A stretch of 64,000 nt of DNA from CAVQEK01 sp964596645 (GTDB lineage: Bacteria > Bacteroidota > Bacteroidia > Cytophagales > Cyclobacteriaceae). Made by a program: the position numbers and the translations under genes. Below the pieces are notes generated by a model. That model did no database searches. It was not told the origin of the DNA and was given only the letters and a program-made list of their open reading frames with translations. The stretch is from the NCBI GenBank assembly GCA_964596645.1, contig CAZQVB010000016.1:39971-103970 (forward strand), in the 5' to 3' direction. Shown here piece by piece: positions 28,361-36,847 of the stretch. Numbering within the stretch: the first letter of the stretch is position 1; each line of letters starts with the position of its first letter.

Positions 28361-29319
28361 GACCTTTTTCTGGCCACCTTCTCAGGGGTGGTTTTCCATC
28401 GCCGGTGCATCCACACCCACTGCGTTGGATACGCGCGAATGAGCGTTTCAGCAGCTTTATGAAAATTCTCTGTATTGCGCCTGATGTCTTCAGTGCGATT
28501 TTCGCTGCGCACTATGGGTATGGGCTCGCCAATGATGAGCCGGTAGTGATGCCTGCCGTCAGGTACGTAGGCCATGGTGAATACTGCCGCATCAGAGTCG
28601 AGCGCAAGCATGGCGGTGCCGATGGGCGTGTAGGCCGGCGTGCCGTAAAAATCGACGAAAACCCCCTTCACCTTCGTGTCCTGATCGATGAGCATGCCCA
28701 GGGCATTGTTTTCCTTCAAAAAGTTGAGAATGGTTTTGTAACCACTGCCGCGCGGCAATATGGTAAAGCCCATGCGCTGCCGCTCTTTCATCACCAGGGC
28801 ATTGAGTTGCCGGTTGGCCAGCGGCTTGCCCACAGCACCTGCCGGGTACCCCAGCATGGTAAAGCCTTTGGGCATAGCTTCCCAACAGCCCAGGTGCGGC
28901 ACTATAAACAGTACACCCTTACCGCGGGCAAAGGCCTGGCGCGCATTTTCTTCTCCTTCCACCGTCACGTTAGAAAAGAAGCGCTTTTTGTCTTGCACAT
29001 GCAGTTTTATGGCCAACTCGCCGGCGTTGAAGCCCAGGTTGTAAAACACTTCTTTGGCCATGCGGTAGCGCTCGCTTTCTGTTATAGAAGGAAAAGCTAT
29101 TGCGAGATTGGCCATGGTTTTTTGCCTTTCCTTTTTCATAAGATGAAAAGCAATAACGGCCAGTTGAGCAAAGAGCCGGCGCGTGACTTTCCAGGGCAGC
29201 AGCCATACCAGCAAGCGAAGGCACTGTATGAGTGCAAGAATAATCGGGTACTTGATGTATCTCTTATAAAACTTTTTCACGCGGGGCGACAAATTTAAGG
29301 AGTGTTTCGGAACTGTCAA
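28357..29319 (-). CDS. Lysophospholipid / lipid A-type acyltransferase (LpxL/HtrB family)
   Basis: 320-residue inner-membrane acyltransferase. One N-terminal membrane helix (ILALIQCLRLLVWLLP), ERQKTMANLAIAFPSITESER typical of the family, the catalytic H-x4-E-type motif in VPHLGCWEAM (His and Glu), GKPLANRQLNALVMKERQRMG, and IDQDTKVKGVFVDFYGTPAYTP. Transfers an acyl chain from acyl-ACP to a lipid A precursor or related lipid. It is 13 bp downstream of the haem-copper-oxidase-like gene and may be read from the same transcript, though the functional link is not clear. Confidence 0.87.
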   Translation of the reverse strand: MTVPKHSLNLSPRVKKFYKRYIKYPIILALIQCLRLLVWLLPWKVTRRLFAQLAVIAFHLMKKERQKTMANLAIAFPSITESERYRMAKEVFYNLGFNAGELAIKLHVQDKKRFFSNVTVEGEENARQAFARGKGVLFIVPHLGCWEAMPKGFTMLGYPAGAVGKPLANRQLNALVMKERQRMGFTILPRGSGYKTILNFLKENNALGMLIDQDTKVKGVFVDFYGTPAYTPIGTAMLALDSDAAVFTMAYVPDGRHHYRLIIGEPIPIVRSENRTEDIRRNTENFHKAAETLIRAYPTQWVWMHRRWKTTPEKVARKRS

Positions 29320-29332
29320 GGTCGAACGGTAG

Positions 29333-30616
29333 TCAGACCGTTCTAATTGGTTTGTGTCCTGATGAGGCCGTCCCGGCTATCGACTGACCTAGCGATTGTT
29401 TTATCGGCAGCGGCCGGTGTGGTGTGGAGCGTTGCGACAGTAAAAACAGCCAGGCAAATGCTGCGCTCATGCCGGCCGCAGCGATCAAGAACAGCCAATG
29501 GATCAACGGGCTAAAATGCGCAGCCGACGACGCCGAAAGTCCGCGCCATAGCAGGAGAAGCTCTGTAGCAGTAAAGCATAAAAGAAAAAAGCCAATAGAC
29601 CAACCCGCAGTGCGATGGCTGAAAAAGCCATGTGTCCATAAAAGCCAAAAGAGTAATGCCGTTACGAATCCAAGAAGCACCAGGTGCAGATAGGCGATCA
29701 CCACATCGCGGCTGTTGTATGCCAGTTCGGTGAGGAAGGGCACGCCCGACAGCAGTTGCAGTACGCACTTGATCAATAGCGCAGCAAAGGCAACATACAG
29801 AAGCCATTGGTGTGGCTTAGTCAACAGGCGTACCGGCGAATACGTGCACGATGCCAGCCATACCAGACCAATCAATTGCACCACCGCCCCGGCCATACCA
29901 GTCCATACTATCCACACAGGTACCTGAAAGCCCAGCAGCGACAAACAAAAGCTCAGCACCACCCCAACGACAATCAGGTAGAATATGCCAGACCCGTTGG
30001 GCACAATTTCCACTTGAATACACCTCAGCACTATGGCCAAAAGGCAGAGCGTGAACCATCCGTTGTATTGAAAATGCAGATAAAAATATACGGCAGCATT
30101 ATACCACACGGTGTATTTGTACCCCAGCGCAGAGAGCGGGCCCAGTGCCAATGGCCCCAATGCAGATATGAGCATGCACCACAGTGCGGTGTGTAACAAC
30201 AGCGTATCGAAACCCTCCATCGATCGCGTATGCCGAAAGATCATCAGCGCCACATACAGGGAAAGCAGCATATGAAGCGTGGAGAAAGCGATGGAGGCGG
30301 CTGCATAGCCCATGAGAGGGAAGGTGATAGCCATGCCCGCTACCGACAGCTGGCAAAGCCACAAAAAAATGCGGTATCGCCTGATGTAGCGTCCGCCATC
30401 GGGTAGCCAATGGGCATACACCAGGCTGATCAAGGCCATAAATACCCAGCCCAGCAGCGCCACATGCGAATGGGCATGCGTCCAGTGTCGCAGATTGAGG
30501 CCGGGTAGGGGCCAAAGAAGATGCCAACGCATTGCTACGCCCATGATGCCCGCGAGCACCAGGTTGACTATGGCCAGCCGAACACCCAGTGCAAAAGTTT
30601 GCCTTTTACGCTTCAA
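29333..30616 (-). CDS. Polytopic membrane protein, haem-copper oxidase subunit I-like (putative)
   Basis: 427 residues with about 12 hydrophobic segments. The second carries a His cluster (HWTHAHSHVALLGWVF), and another reads YFYLHFQYNGWFTL, both in the style of cbb3 / NO-reductase-like subunit I proteins. The metal-ligand His pair of the true oxidases cannot be placed with certainty, so a catalytic role is not proven. The start overlaps the stop of the preceding NnrS-like gene by 4 bp, and the operon has an FNR-type site upstream, so a role in NO or low-oxygen metabolism is the best reading (inference). Confidence 0.6.
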   Translation of the reverse strand: MKRKRQTFALGVRLAIVNLVLAGIMGVAMRWHLLWPLPGLNLRHWTHAHSHVALLGWVFMALISLVYAHWLPDGGRYIRRYRIFLWLCQLSVAGMAITFPLMGYAAASIAFSTLHMLLSLYVALMIFRHTRSMEGFDTLLLHTALWCMLISALGPLALGPLSALGYKYTVWYNAAVYFYLHFQYNGWFTLCLLAIVLRCIQVEIVPNGSGIFYLIVVGVVLSFCLSLLGFQVPVWIVWTGMAGAVVQLIGLVWLASCTYSPVRLLTKPHQWLLYVAFAALLIKCVLQLLSGVPFLTELAYNSRDVVIAYLHLVLLGFVTALLFWLLWTHGFFSHRTAGWSIGFFLLCFTATELLLLWRGLSASSAAHFSPLIHWLFLIAAAGMSAAFAWLFLLSQRSTPHRPLPIKQSLGQSIAGTASSGHKPIRTV

Positions 30617-31713
30617 ATATCTTCGACGGGTTTTGGCATTTTCTTTTTAGACCTGGTCGAATGCTGCCATTGCCTGTGCTCCAGCACGATAAGCAGCACA
30701 AGATTCACGAAATAAAGCGCTATGACGACACCATTGGCCATGCCCGCCGCCTTGCGCACTACAGGCCACAGGGCTGCATCCGCTACGAGGCGCATGGCCA
30801 GTGAGACCTGCAACAGCATGGCCCAGATGTACAAGGAACGATGGTATGGCTTAAGTGGCAGCCCGGCCACACCCGGAAAAATGATGGGCCCGTGGGCGAA
30901 AATCATAGAAAAGGTGAAGCCGATAAAAAAGCTGTGCAGTATGGCGTCGTAACTGAGCGGGCCAGTGGGCGATATCATCATCCACATGCCCGTCACCACC
31001 AGCCACAGGTAGCCTGTAAAGAGCAACGTGCCGGTATAACCATGCACACCGGGCTTGTTGAGGCTCCTGCGCGCTATGTCGTACTTGATGAGCCACGCTG
31101 CTATGCACACGAAGCCAAAGCCTGCTAACCATTGGCCTGCATCGTGGAAGTCGAGCAGGAAGCCTGCCAGAATGATGGCAAGGCTAAGTATGAGCAAAGG
31201 ACTTTTGGCCTTTTTCGGGGGTAAAAATTTGCTGAGCTCCAGTCGCTCGCCCACCACGGTAAACAGTATAAATACGATCCACCAGGGTGCCGCCAAAGGG
31301 TAAAAATTTCCGGTAGCCAACAGAATGTTGCCTATGAGCCAGCCCGCGGCGCCTACCATCATTATGTAAAAATAGAAGGAAGAAAAGCGGCGAATGAGTT
31401 CGATGAAAATCACGATAAGCCCGGCCGAGCCCACGATGAGCGACCAGTAGGCCAGGGACTTAAAGCCAAGGTAGAAAAGTGGCAGACTGAGAGCGGAAAT
31501 GATGGGCACAACATACCAAAGTTTATGCTTGAGCACCACCACGCGTTCCAGGCATATGAGCGTGCCGAGAAAGCTACCGATCATAAGCGCTCCGTGCTCT
31601 GCGGTGGCCAGCGGCATATTCATGGCCCAGCCCATGCGCACCAGTCCACCCAACATGCCCAGTATGAGAGCCGCCAGTATCAATGGCAGTACCAGAAATA
31701 TTTTCTTGTTCAT
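30613..31713 (-). CDS. NnrS-like polytopic membrane protein
   Basis: 366 residues with about 11 membrane segments. NnrS-like features are the early AEHGALMIGSFLGTLICLERVV helix (family: H-x-x-x-M-x-x-G) and the later HSFFIGFTFSMIFAHGPIIFPG helix with conserved His residues. NnrS proteins are haem- and copper-containing membrane proteins tied to nitric-oxide stress. The call is by pattern and the sequence is divergent, so a family search is needed to settle it. The 4-bp ATGA overlaps with both neighbours show a translationally coupled three-gene operon. Confidence 0.6.
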   Translation of the reverse strand: MNKKIFLVLPLILAALILGMLGGLVRMGWAMNMPLATAEHGALMIGSFLGTLICLERVVVLKHKLWYVVPIISALSLPLFYLGFKSLAYWSLIVGSAGLIVIFIELIRRFSSFYFYIMMVGAAGWLIGNILLATGNFYPLAAPWWIVFILFTVVGERLELSKFLPPKKAKSPLLILSLAIILAGFLLDFHDAGQWLAGFGFVCIAAWLIKYDIARRSLNKPGVHGYTGTLLFTGYLWLVVTGMWMMISPTGPLSYDAILHSFFIGFTFSMIFAHGPIIFPGVAGLPLKPYHRSLYIWAMLLQVSLAMRLVADAALWPVVRKAAGMANGVVIALYFVNLVLLIVLEHRQWQHSTRSKKKMPKPVEDI

Positions 31714-32048
31714 CCTGCCACTTCCCGTATCATCACCAACATCATTTTGAATGGCTCGGTGGCGTGAAGGGCATGCGGCACGTTGGCTGGCATCACAATC
31801 AATTCCCCTGCCTTCAGCTCGTGCCGGTCGCCGCCGATGGTGATGGCTGCCTTGCCGTCTATTATTTGCACCAGCGCGTCATACGGTGCTGTGTGCTCGC
31901 TCAGGCCCTGGTCTTTGTCGAAGGCAAACAAGGTGACATTGCCCCCCTTCGATTTCATTACCTGCTTACTGACCACGCCACCGTCGGCGTAGGCTATGGC
32001 ATCACTGAGGTGGTACACTTTGGAAGTATCAAATGTGGCTTTTGTCAT
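31710..32048 (-). CDS. Small cupin-domain protein
   Basis: 112 residues, a single cupin barrel. Cupin motif 1 is degenerate (GLSEHTAPYDALVQIIDGKAAI) and motif 2 is GELIVMPANVPHALHA with one clear metal His. Such small cupins bind a metal or small ligand and act as sensors or dioxygenases. First gene of the cupin / NnrS-like / oxidase-like operon; its position after an FNR-type site suggests it is produced under low oxygen or NO. Confidence 0.82.
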   Translation of the reverse strand: MTKATFDTSKVYHLSDAIAYADGGVVSKQVMKSKGGNVTLFAFDKDQGLSEHTAPYDALVQIIDGKAAITIGGDRHELKAGELIVMPANVPHALHATEPFKMMLVMIREVAG

Positions 32049-32068
32049 GGGTTATGCTTTTTTTGGTG

Positions 32069-32076
32069 CAATACTA
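32069..32076 (-). promoter_or_regulatory. Candidate -7 box of the cupin operon
   Basis: Minus-strand TAGTATTG, one mismatch from TAnnTTTG, about 20 bp before the cupin ATG. Its placement puts the FNR-type palindrome upstream at about -41.5 of the implied start point. Confidence 0.35.
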
Positions 32077-32100
32077 TGTCAGGCTTGTGGTGCATGTTTA

Positions 32101-32112
32101 TGATTTGAATCA
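32101..32112 (-). promoter_or_regulatory. FNR/DNR-type palindrome (TGATTCAAATCA)
   Basis: Perfect 12-bp palindrome in its outer bases, TGAT-N4-ATCA, matching the core of the CRP/FNR-family site TTGAT-N4-ATCAA (8 of 10 positions). It lies 53 bp before the cupin start. Regulators of this group answer to oxygen loss or NO. Confidence 0.55.
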
Positions 32113-32191
32113 CATTGGTATGATGTTGTTTTTCCACATGCCAAATTTTCAGAGTTGAAGCCATTTCCATGCAGCTATTCGGCAGAGGTGA

Positions 32192-33469
32192 CTACTGAAC
32201 AGTCAGCACCTTTTCTGCATCACCCCGCTGTAGTGTCATCACGTGGCGCATCTTTTTACCTTTATGATTGACCACCACCTCATAAGAGCCTGTGAACACA
32301 CGCGGTGCAAATACACCTTCCTTATTCGTTTTCCCTGACTCATTCGACATCCACTTGTCGAGCACCAACTTCTTCCAAACATCTACAGCCGGCTTGGCCG
32401 TCCAGTCTTCACGCCAAAGGCCGGCTTGTTCATCCTTGCGCCAGTGCGCCGGCTCCCAAAAGCCCCAGATCAGCAGGCCATCTACTGCAGGGTGGCTGTA
32501 AAACAAGGTGAGTGCATTCTCCAGCGCCTGCGCCTGTTTGTCTTCCCCCTCATCGCCGTTCAGGTCAAACTCGGTTATTTTAATAGGCAAGTCAAAAGCG
32601 GCATATTCATCCAGTTTTTGCCAAATCTTTTCGATCTCGCCCGCTTCGGTAAAATGCTCCACATCAAGGTGCCCTTGCAGTCCAATCCCATCTACCGGGG
32701 CATTGGCCTGCTGGAGTCCGTGCAGCAGGCGTATATATTCCTGATGGTAGGTGCCGTTGAGGGCATACCACTGATTGATGTACAAGGGGGTGGTGCTGTC
32801 GTAGTTTTTGGCCATTTCAAACCAATAGGCCAATTCTGGTTCGCCGAAAATATTGAGCAGATCGCGGTGGTGCACCGGCTCGTTGATCAGGTCCCATTCA
32901 TAGAGCCTGCCCTGGAAGGTGGTGAGTACATGCTTCATGCGTTCTTCTACAATCTCTTGTATTTCCCAGGGTCGCCCTTCGTGGTCTTTCAGGTATTTTG
33001 GCATATTTTCCCAACTGGGCCACAGCACATTATGTCCGCGCAGCGGAATATTTTGCGCATCGAGCCACTCTATACAGCGCCATACCCGCTCTACAGTTTC
33101 ATCTTTTACCTCACCGGATTTGTCGGTCATCACCGGCCACTTCAGGCTGTTTTCCATCACCGCCGTGTTGAAGTTTTGGCTGAATATTTCCAGATACTGC
33201 TGCATATTTGCCTTGGGGCCTTCCGGGGTGAAGGCGCCCGAAGCGCTGATCGCACAGCCAAAGTCAAAAGCGTTGCGAAGCATTTTTATTTCCACCTGTG
33301 CGTTTTTGATGGGCCGGCCTCGCTCATCCACTATCTTCAGCGACAAATTTTCTTTTCGCAGGGAGTCTATCCTTTGCTGTGCCTGGAGCAGCACAGGGAA
33401 GTCGGAAGTTTGGGCCAGGGCCATAGCATGAATGGCCATTGCCGTGAGCAGTATCAACATTGTTTTCAT
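32192..33469 (-). CDS. Endo-1,4-beta-xylanase, GH10
   Basis: 425 residues from the ATG of MKTMLILLTAMAIHAMALAQ, a clear Sec signal peptide; the frame is open 46 codons further upstream but that stretch has no signal. The GH10 barrel is complete: RGHNVLWPSW with the substrate-binding His, YEWDLINEPV with the acid/base Glu (about 195), DGIGLQGHL, and IKITEFDL with the nucleophile Glu (about 300), followed by WGFWEPAHW. A short beta domain precedes the barrel (NLSLKIVDERGRPIKNAQVEI). It should cut internal bonds in xylan outside the cytoplasm. The last 40 residues form a small beta domain and are not a sorting domain. Confidence 0.92.
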   Translation of the reverse strand: MKTMLILLTAMAIHAMALAQTSDFPVLLQAQQRIDSLRKENLSLKIVDERGRPIKNAQVEIKMLRNAFDFGCAISASGAFTPEGPKANMQQYLEIFSQNFNTAVMENSLKWPVMTDKSGEVKDETVERVWRCIEWLDAQNIPLRGHNVLWPSWENMPKYLKDHEGRPWEIQEIVEERMKHVLTTFQGRLYEWDLINEPVHHRDLLNIFGEPELAYWFEMAKNYDSTTPLYINQWYALNGTYHQEYIRLLHGLQQANAPVDGIGLQGHLDVEHFTEAGEIEKIWQKLDEYAAFDLPIKITEFDLNGDEGEDKQAQALENALTLFYSHPAVDGLLIWGFWEPAHWRKDEQAGLWREDWTAKPAVDVWKKLVLDKWMSNESGKTNKEGVFAPRVFTGSYEVVVNHKGKKMRHVMTLQRGDAEKVLTVQ

Positions 33470-34012
33470 CGTATGAAATGATTTTGCAGGGTTAATATAG
33501 AAGCTGTGTATTACGCCAGGCAAGTTAAACCTCTCGTTGAAAAATGAGGTGACGAAGACCGCAATTTTAGGGCTGGAAGCATTTGAAAAGCCATCCTGGG
33601 CTGGCATTGTCTTGTTCTACTCAGGCTAAAAAGTGACGTATCACAAGTCTTGGCTCTTTGGTTAACTTTTAAGGGAACTTTCAGCCACTGCTGGTGTTAT
33701 CATAAAGATTTGGGAACAAAGGGTGCAAAGGAAACAGCCGGAATGTCTTTTGAGGCCTACAGCCTTTTCATCAATGAGCAGGCAGAATGAATCTTAAACC
33801 AGGCATTGTGCGTAAGTCGCTGGGCGCATTTTCAGCATATTACTATTTTGTTTCGTATCTTTGCGCAACTTTTTCTGATCATACCCAAATTATATTTTCT
33901 TCAGGCCGTTTATGTTGTTTGGAAGCTCCCAGCTGAAAAATGGGCGGCGAGGATGTATAGGCGCATGTGCCATAGAAATAGAAGGTTGTTTATCTAAAAT
34001 TAATATATCTCA
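33470..34012. other. Intergenic region between xylanase and rpoD
   Basis: 543 bp with no gene I can support; small open frames here (for example 33806-33997) have no family features. It contains the candidate rpoD promoter box at 33856-33863. Confidence 0.6.
33856..33863 (+). promoter_or_regulatory. Candidate -7 box for rpoD (TATCTTTG)
   Basis: Exact TAnnTTTG match 150 bp before the rpoD ATG, with TTTTC in about the place of a -33 element. This implies a 5' leader of roughly 140 bases. Confidence 0.45.
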
Positions 34013-34876
34013 ATGAGGCAATTAAAGATTAGCAAGCAGATTACCAACAGGGAAAGTCAGTCTCTGGACAAATATTTACAAGAGATTGGCAAGGTAGATC
34101 TGATCACTTCAGATGAAGAAGTGGAACTGGCGAAGAGAATACGTGAGGGAGACCAGGTAGCCCTGGAAAAGCTGACAAAAGCCAACCTGCGCTTTGTGGT
34201 GTCGGTAGCAAAACAATATCAAAGCAACGGACTGACATTAGGTGACCTGATCAATGAAGGCAATCTTGGCTTGATAAAAGCCGCCAAGCGATTTGATGAA
34301 ACCAGGGGTTTTAAGTTTATTTCCTATGCCGTGTGGTGGATTCGCCAGTCGATCATGCAGGCCCTGGCAGAAAACTCCCGTATTGTGCGCTTGCCACTCA
34401 ACAGGGTAGGCTCACTCAATAAGATTTCACGGACATTCTCAGAGCTTGAGCAGAAATTTCAACGTGAGCCGTCTGCAGAAGAGCTCGCTGAAGCACTGGA
34501 AATGACCGCCGACGAGGTGAATGCCAATATGAAAATTTCCGGCCGGCATGTCTCCATGGATGCGCCTTTTGTACAAGGTGAAGAAAACAGTCTGCTCGAT
34601 GTGCTCGAAAGCGACCTGGAAGAAACTCCGGACTCCGGCTTAATGGTGGACTCACTACAGCGTGAGATTCAGCGCGCCCTAGCCACCCTTACCCAGCGCG
34701 AAGCCGACGTCATCACCTATTACTATGGGCTAAATGGTGGCCGTACGATGACACTGGAAGAAATTGGCGAAAAATTTAACCTGACACGTGAACGTGTGCG
34801 CCAGATCAAAGAAAAGGCCACACGAAGGTTGCGACACAGCTCGCGCAGCAAATCGCTGAAGCCGTATCTGGGCTAA
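34013..34876 (+). CDS. rpoD: Primary RNA polymerase sigma factor
   Basis: 287 residues, the short region-1.1-less form typical of Bacteroidota. Region 1.2 is SLDKYLQEIGKVDLIT; region 2 runs through NLRFVVSVAKQY and DLINEGNLGLIKAAKRFDETRGFKFISYAVWWIRQ (core binding and -10-type recognition); region 3 is at RLPLNRVGSLNKISRTFSELEQ; region 4 is TLEEIGEKFNLTRERVRQIKEKATRRL (helix-turn-helix for the -33 box). Directs housekeeping transcription. It is flanked by its own promoter candidate and a strong terminator, so it is monocistronic. Confidence 0.97.
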   Translation: MRQLKISKQITNRESQSLDKYLQEIGKVDLITSDEEVELAKRIREGDQVALEKLTKANLRFVVSVAKQYQSNGLTLGDLINEGNLGLIKAAKRFDETRGFKFISYAVWWIRQSIMQALAENSRIVRLPLNRVGSLNKISRTFSELEQKFQREPSAEELAEALEMTADEVNANMKISGRHVSMDAPFVQGEENSLLDVLESDLEETPDSGLMVDSLQREIQRALATLTQREADVITYYYGLNGGRTMTLEEIGEKFNLTRERVRQIKEKATRRLRHSSRSKSLKPYLG

Positions 34877-34901
34877 TATTATTTGTAGGAACATTTTTGC
34901 T

Positions 34902-34945
34902 AAACCGGCCTCTCCTCCACCAGCGAAGAGAGGCCGGTTTTTTTT
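34902..34945 (+). terminator. Intrinsic terminator of rpoD
   Basis: Perfect 13-bp stem (34902-34914 AAACCGGCCTCTC pairs with 34928-34940), 13-base loop, followed by five more T. One of the strongest terminators in the window. Confidence 0.92.
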
Positions 34946-35071
34946 CGTGCTGTTCACCCTGTAATATTTCATTCAAAACATGTAATTATGTATTACATAT
35001 TATTGGATTGTATATATTGCTTTTTTTTCCTAGACACTCGTAAAAAGACATACTAAATCCTTCTAGCAGGC

Positions 35072-36817
35072 ATGCACCTAATATTTCCCATTTTCACTTT
35101 TCTGCAAAAGAAGGCATTCTCCGGACGATGCGCCGCCATATCTCTGCTTCAGGTTATGTTAATATCCCCTGTGCTGTGGGCGCAACCATCAGAAGAGGCT
35201 ACTCACATCACAATAAATATGGAAAAGCCCATAGGCGAAATGTATTCCGTATGGGCCTTTGGCTATGATGAGTCCAACGTGACGTACGACACACTTGGGA
35301 AAAAGCTGATATCGGAGCTGAATGACGCCAGCCCCATGCCGGTATACTACCGTACCCATAACCTGCTGAATACCGACGATGGCCCGCGCATTGCTTTAAA
35401 ATGGGGATCTACCAATGTGTATACAGAAGACGAACAGGGCAATCCTGTGTACGACTGGACGGTGATTGACCAAATATTTGATGTTTACCTGCAGTATGGC
35501 GGCAAGCCCAATGTCACCATTGCCCAAATGCCCAAAGCGCTCACCTCTGGCCCTGAGCCGTACCGGCACAATTGGTCTCCCGACCCCGACAACGAAGCGC
35601 CTTTCTCCAATACTGTGCGTACCGGCTATCACTATCCGCCCAAAGACTATGAAAAATGGGCGACACTTATTCATCGCTGGGTGTCGCATTGCGTGGTGCG
35701 GTATGGTCGGGAAGAGGTAGAAACATGGTACTGGGATGTGTGGGACGAACCCAATCTCGGACATTGGTTTGTGGGTACCCACGCGGAATATTTCAAACTA
35801 TACGACTACACGGCCGATGCGGTAAAGCGCGCTTTACCTACAGCCCGGGTAGGAGGGCCCGCCTCCTCCACCAGCGGGCCAGATTTTCTGAACGATTTTC
35901 TGGAACACTGCGAGAAGGGTGCAAATGCAGCCACCGGACGTAAGGGGGCACCGTTGGACTACATCACCATACGCACCAAAGGTGACCCCGAACTGGTCGG
36001 GGATGGAAACCACGTACGCATGGGCATGACTCGAGAGGTGAAGTCATTGGCCGATGCCTTTCGCATCATTAGCGAATCGTCGTATCGTGCGCTGCCAGTC
36101 ATTATAGGCGCGGCTGACCCGGATGGCAGTGCGGCAAAGTCTTCACAGTATTTTCCGTCCAATGCCTATCGCAATGGCACTTTGTACCCGAGCTACACAG
36201 CCTCTTCATTTGCCAAAATTTTTGAACTGGCCGACCGCTATCAGATTCGTTTGGAAAGGGTTGCCAGCTGGTCATTTACCTTTGTAGACCAGCCTTGGTT
36301 TGCGGGTTTCAGGTCATTGGCCACCAACGGTGTGGCAAAACCAATTTTGAATATTTTCAGAATGTATGGCATGATGCAGGGAAACCGCGTAGAAGTGCTA
36401 TCCAATAATGCTGTGAACGTAGATGAAGTGATAGCCGAGGGCGTTAGGCACAGGGCGGATGTTCAGGCATTGGCCAGTCGACAGCAGAACTGTGCTGCCG
36501 TGATGGTTTGGCACTACCATGACGATGACCTGCCGGCCCCGGATGCGGCTGTGTCATTGCAAATACTAGGAATACCTGCGGAAAAGGCGCTCATACATCA
36601 TTTCAGGATTGATGAAGAACATAGCAACGCCTACACTGCCTGGCAAGGCATGGGCTCGCCTCAAGCTTTGTCCGACGAACAATTTAGGCAGTTGGAATCC
36701 GCCGGGCAGTTGCAGTTGCTTCACTCCCCTCAGTGGGTTGAGGTGCACGATGGTGCCATCGGTGAGAAATTTCACCTGCCGCGTCAGGGTGTTTCATTGT
36801 TGCAAATCATTTGGTAA
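35072..36817 (+). CDS. GH39-like secreted protein (beta-xylosidase fold)
   Basis: 581 residues with an N-terminal signal region (AAISLLQVMLISPVLWAQ). The barrel shows GH39/clan A landmarks: WALIHRW-type strand, ETWYWDVWDEPNLGHWF with the expected acid/base Glu (about 225), LDYITI strand, and a later LPVIIGAADPDG strand at about 340-350, where GH39 enzymes carry the nucleophile Glu (commonly S/T-E-x-x). Here that position appears to be Ala, so activity is uncertain. The C-terminal 130 residues form a beta-sandwich as in GH39. Followed 30 bp later by a sulfatase, suggesting a shared job on a sulfated xylose- or uronate-containing glycan (inference). Confidence 0.72.
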   Translation: MHLIFPIFTFLQKKAFSGRCAAISLLQVMLISPVLWAQPSEEATHITINMEKPIGEMYSVWAFGYDESNVTYDTLGKKLISELNDASPMPVYYRTHNLLNTDDGPRIALKWGSTNVYTEDEQGNPVYDWTVIDQIFDVYLQYGGKPNVTIAQMPKALTSGPEPYRHNWSPDPDNEAPFSNTVRTGYHYPPKDYEKWATLIHRWVSHCVVRYGREEVETWYWDVWDEPNLGHWFVGTHAEYFKLYDYTADAVKRALPTARVGGPASSTSGPDFLNDFLEHCEKGANAATGRKGAPLDYITIRTKGDPELVGDGNHVRMGMTREVKSLADAFRIISESSYRALPVIIGAADPDGSAAKSSQYFPSNAYRNGTLYPSYTASSFAKIFELADRYQIRLERVASWSFTFVDQPWFAGFRSLATNGVAKPILNIFRMYGMMQGNRVEVLSNNAVNVDEVIAEGVRHRADVQALASRQQNCAAVMVWHYHDDDLPAPDAAVSLQILGIPAEKALIHHFRIDEEHSNAYTAWQGMGSPQALSDEQFRQLESAGQLQLLHSPQWVEVHDGAIGEKFHLPRQGVSLLQIIW

Positions 36818-36847
36818 ATCATTTTATATAGTATAGCCACCCGAGTC

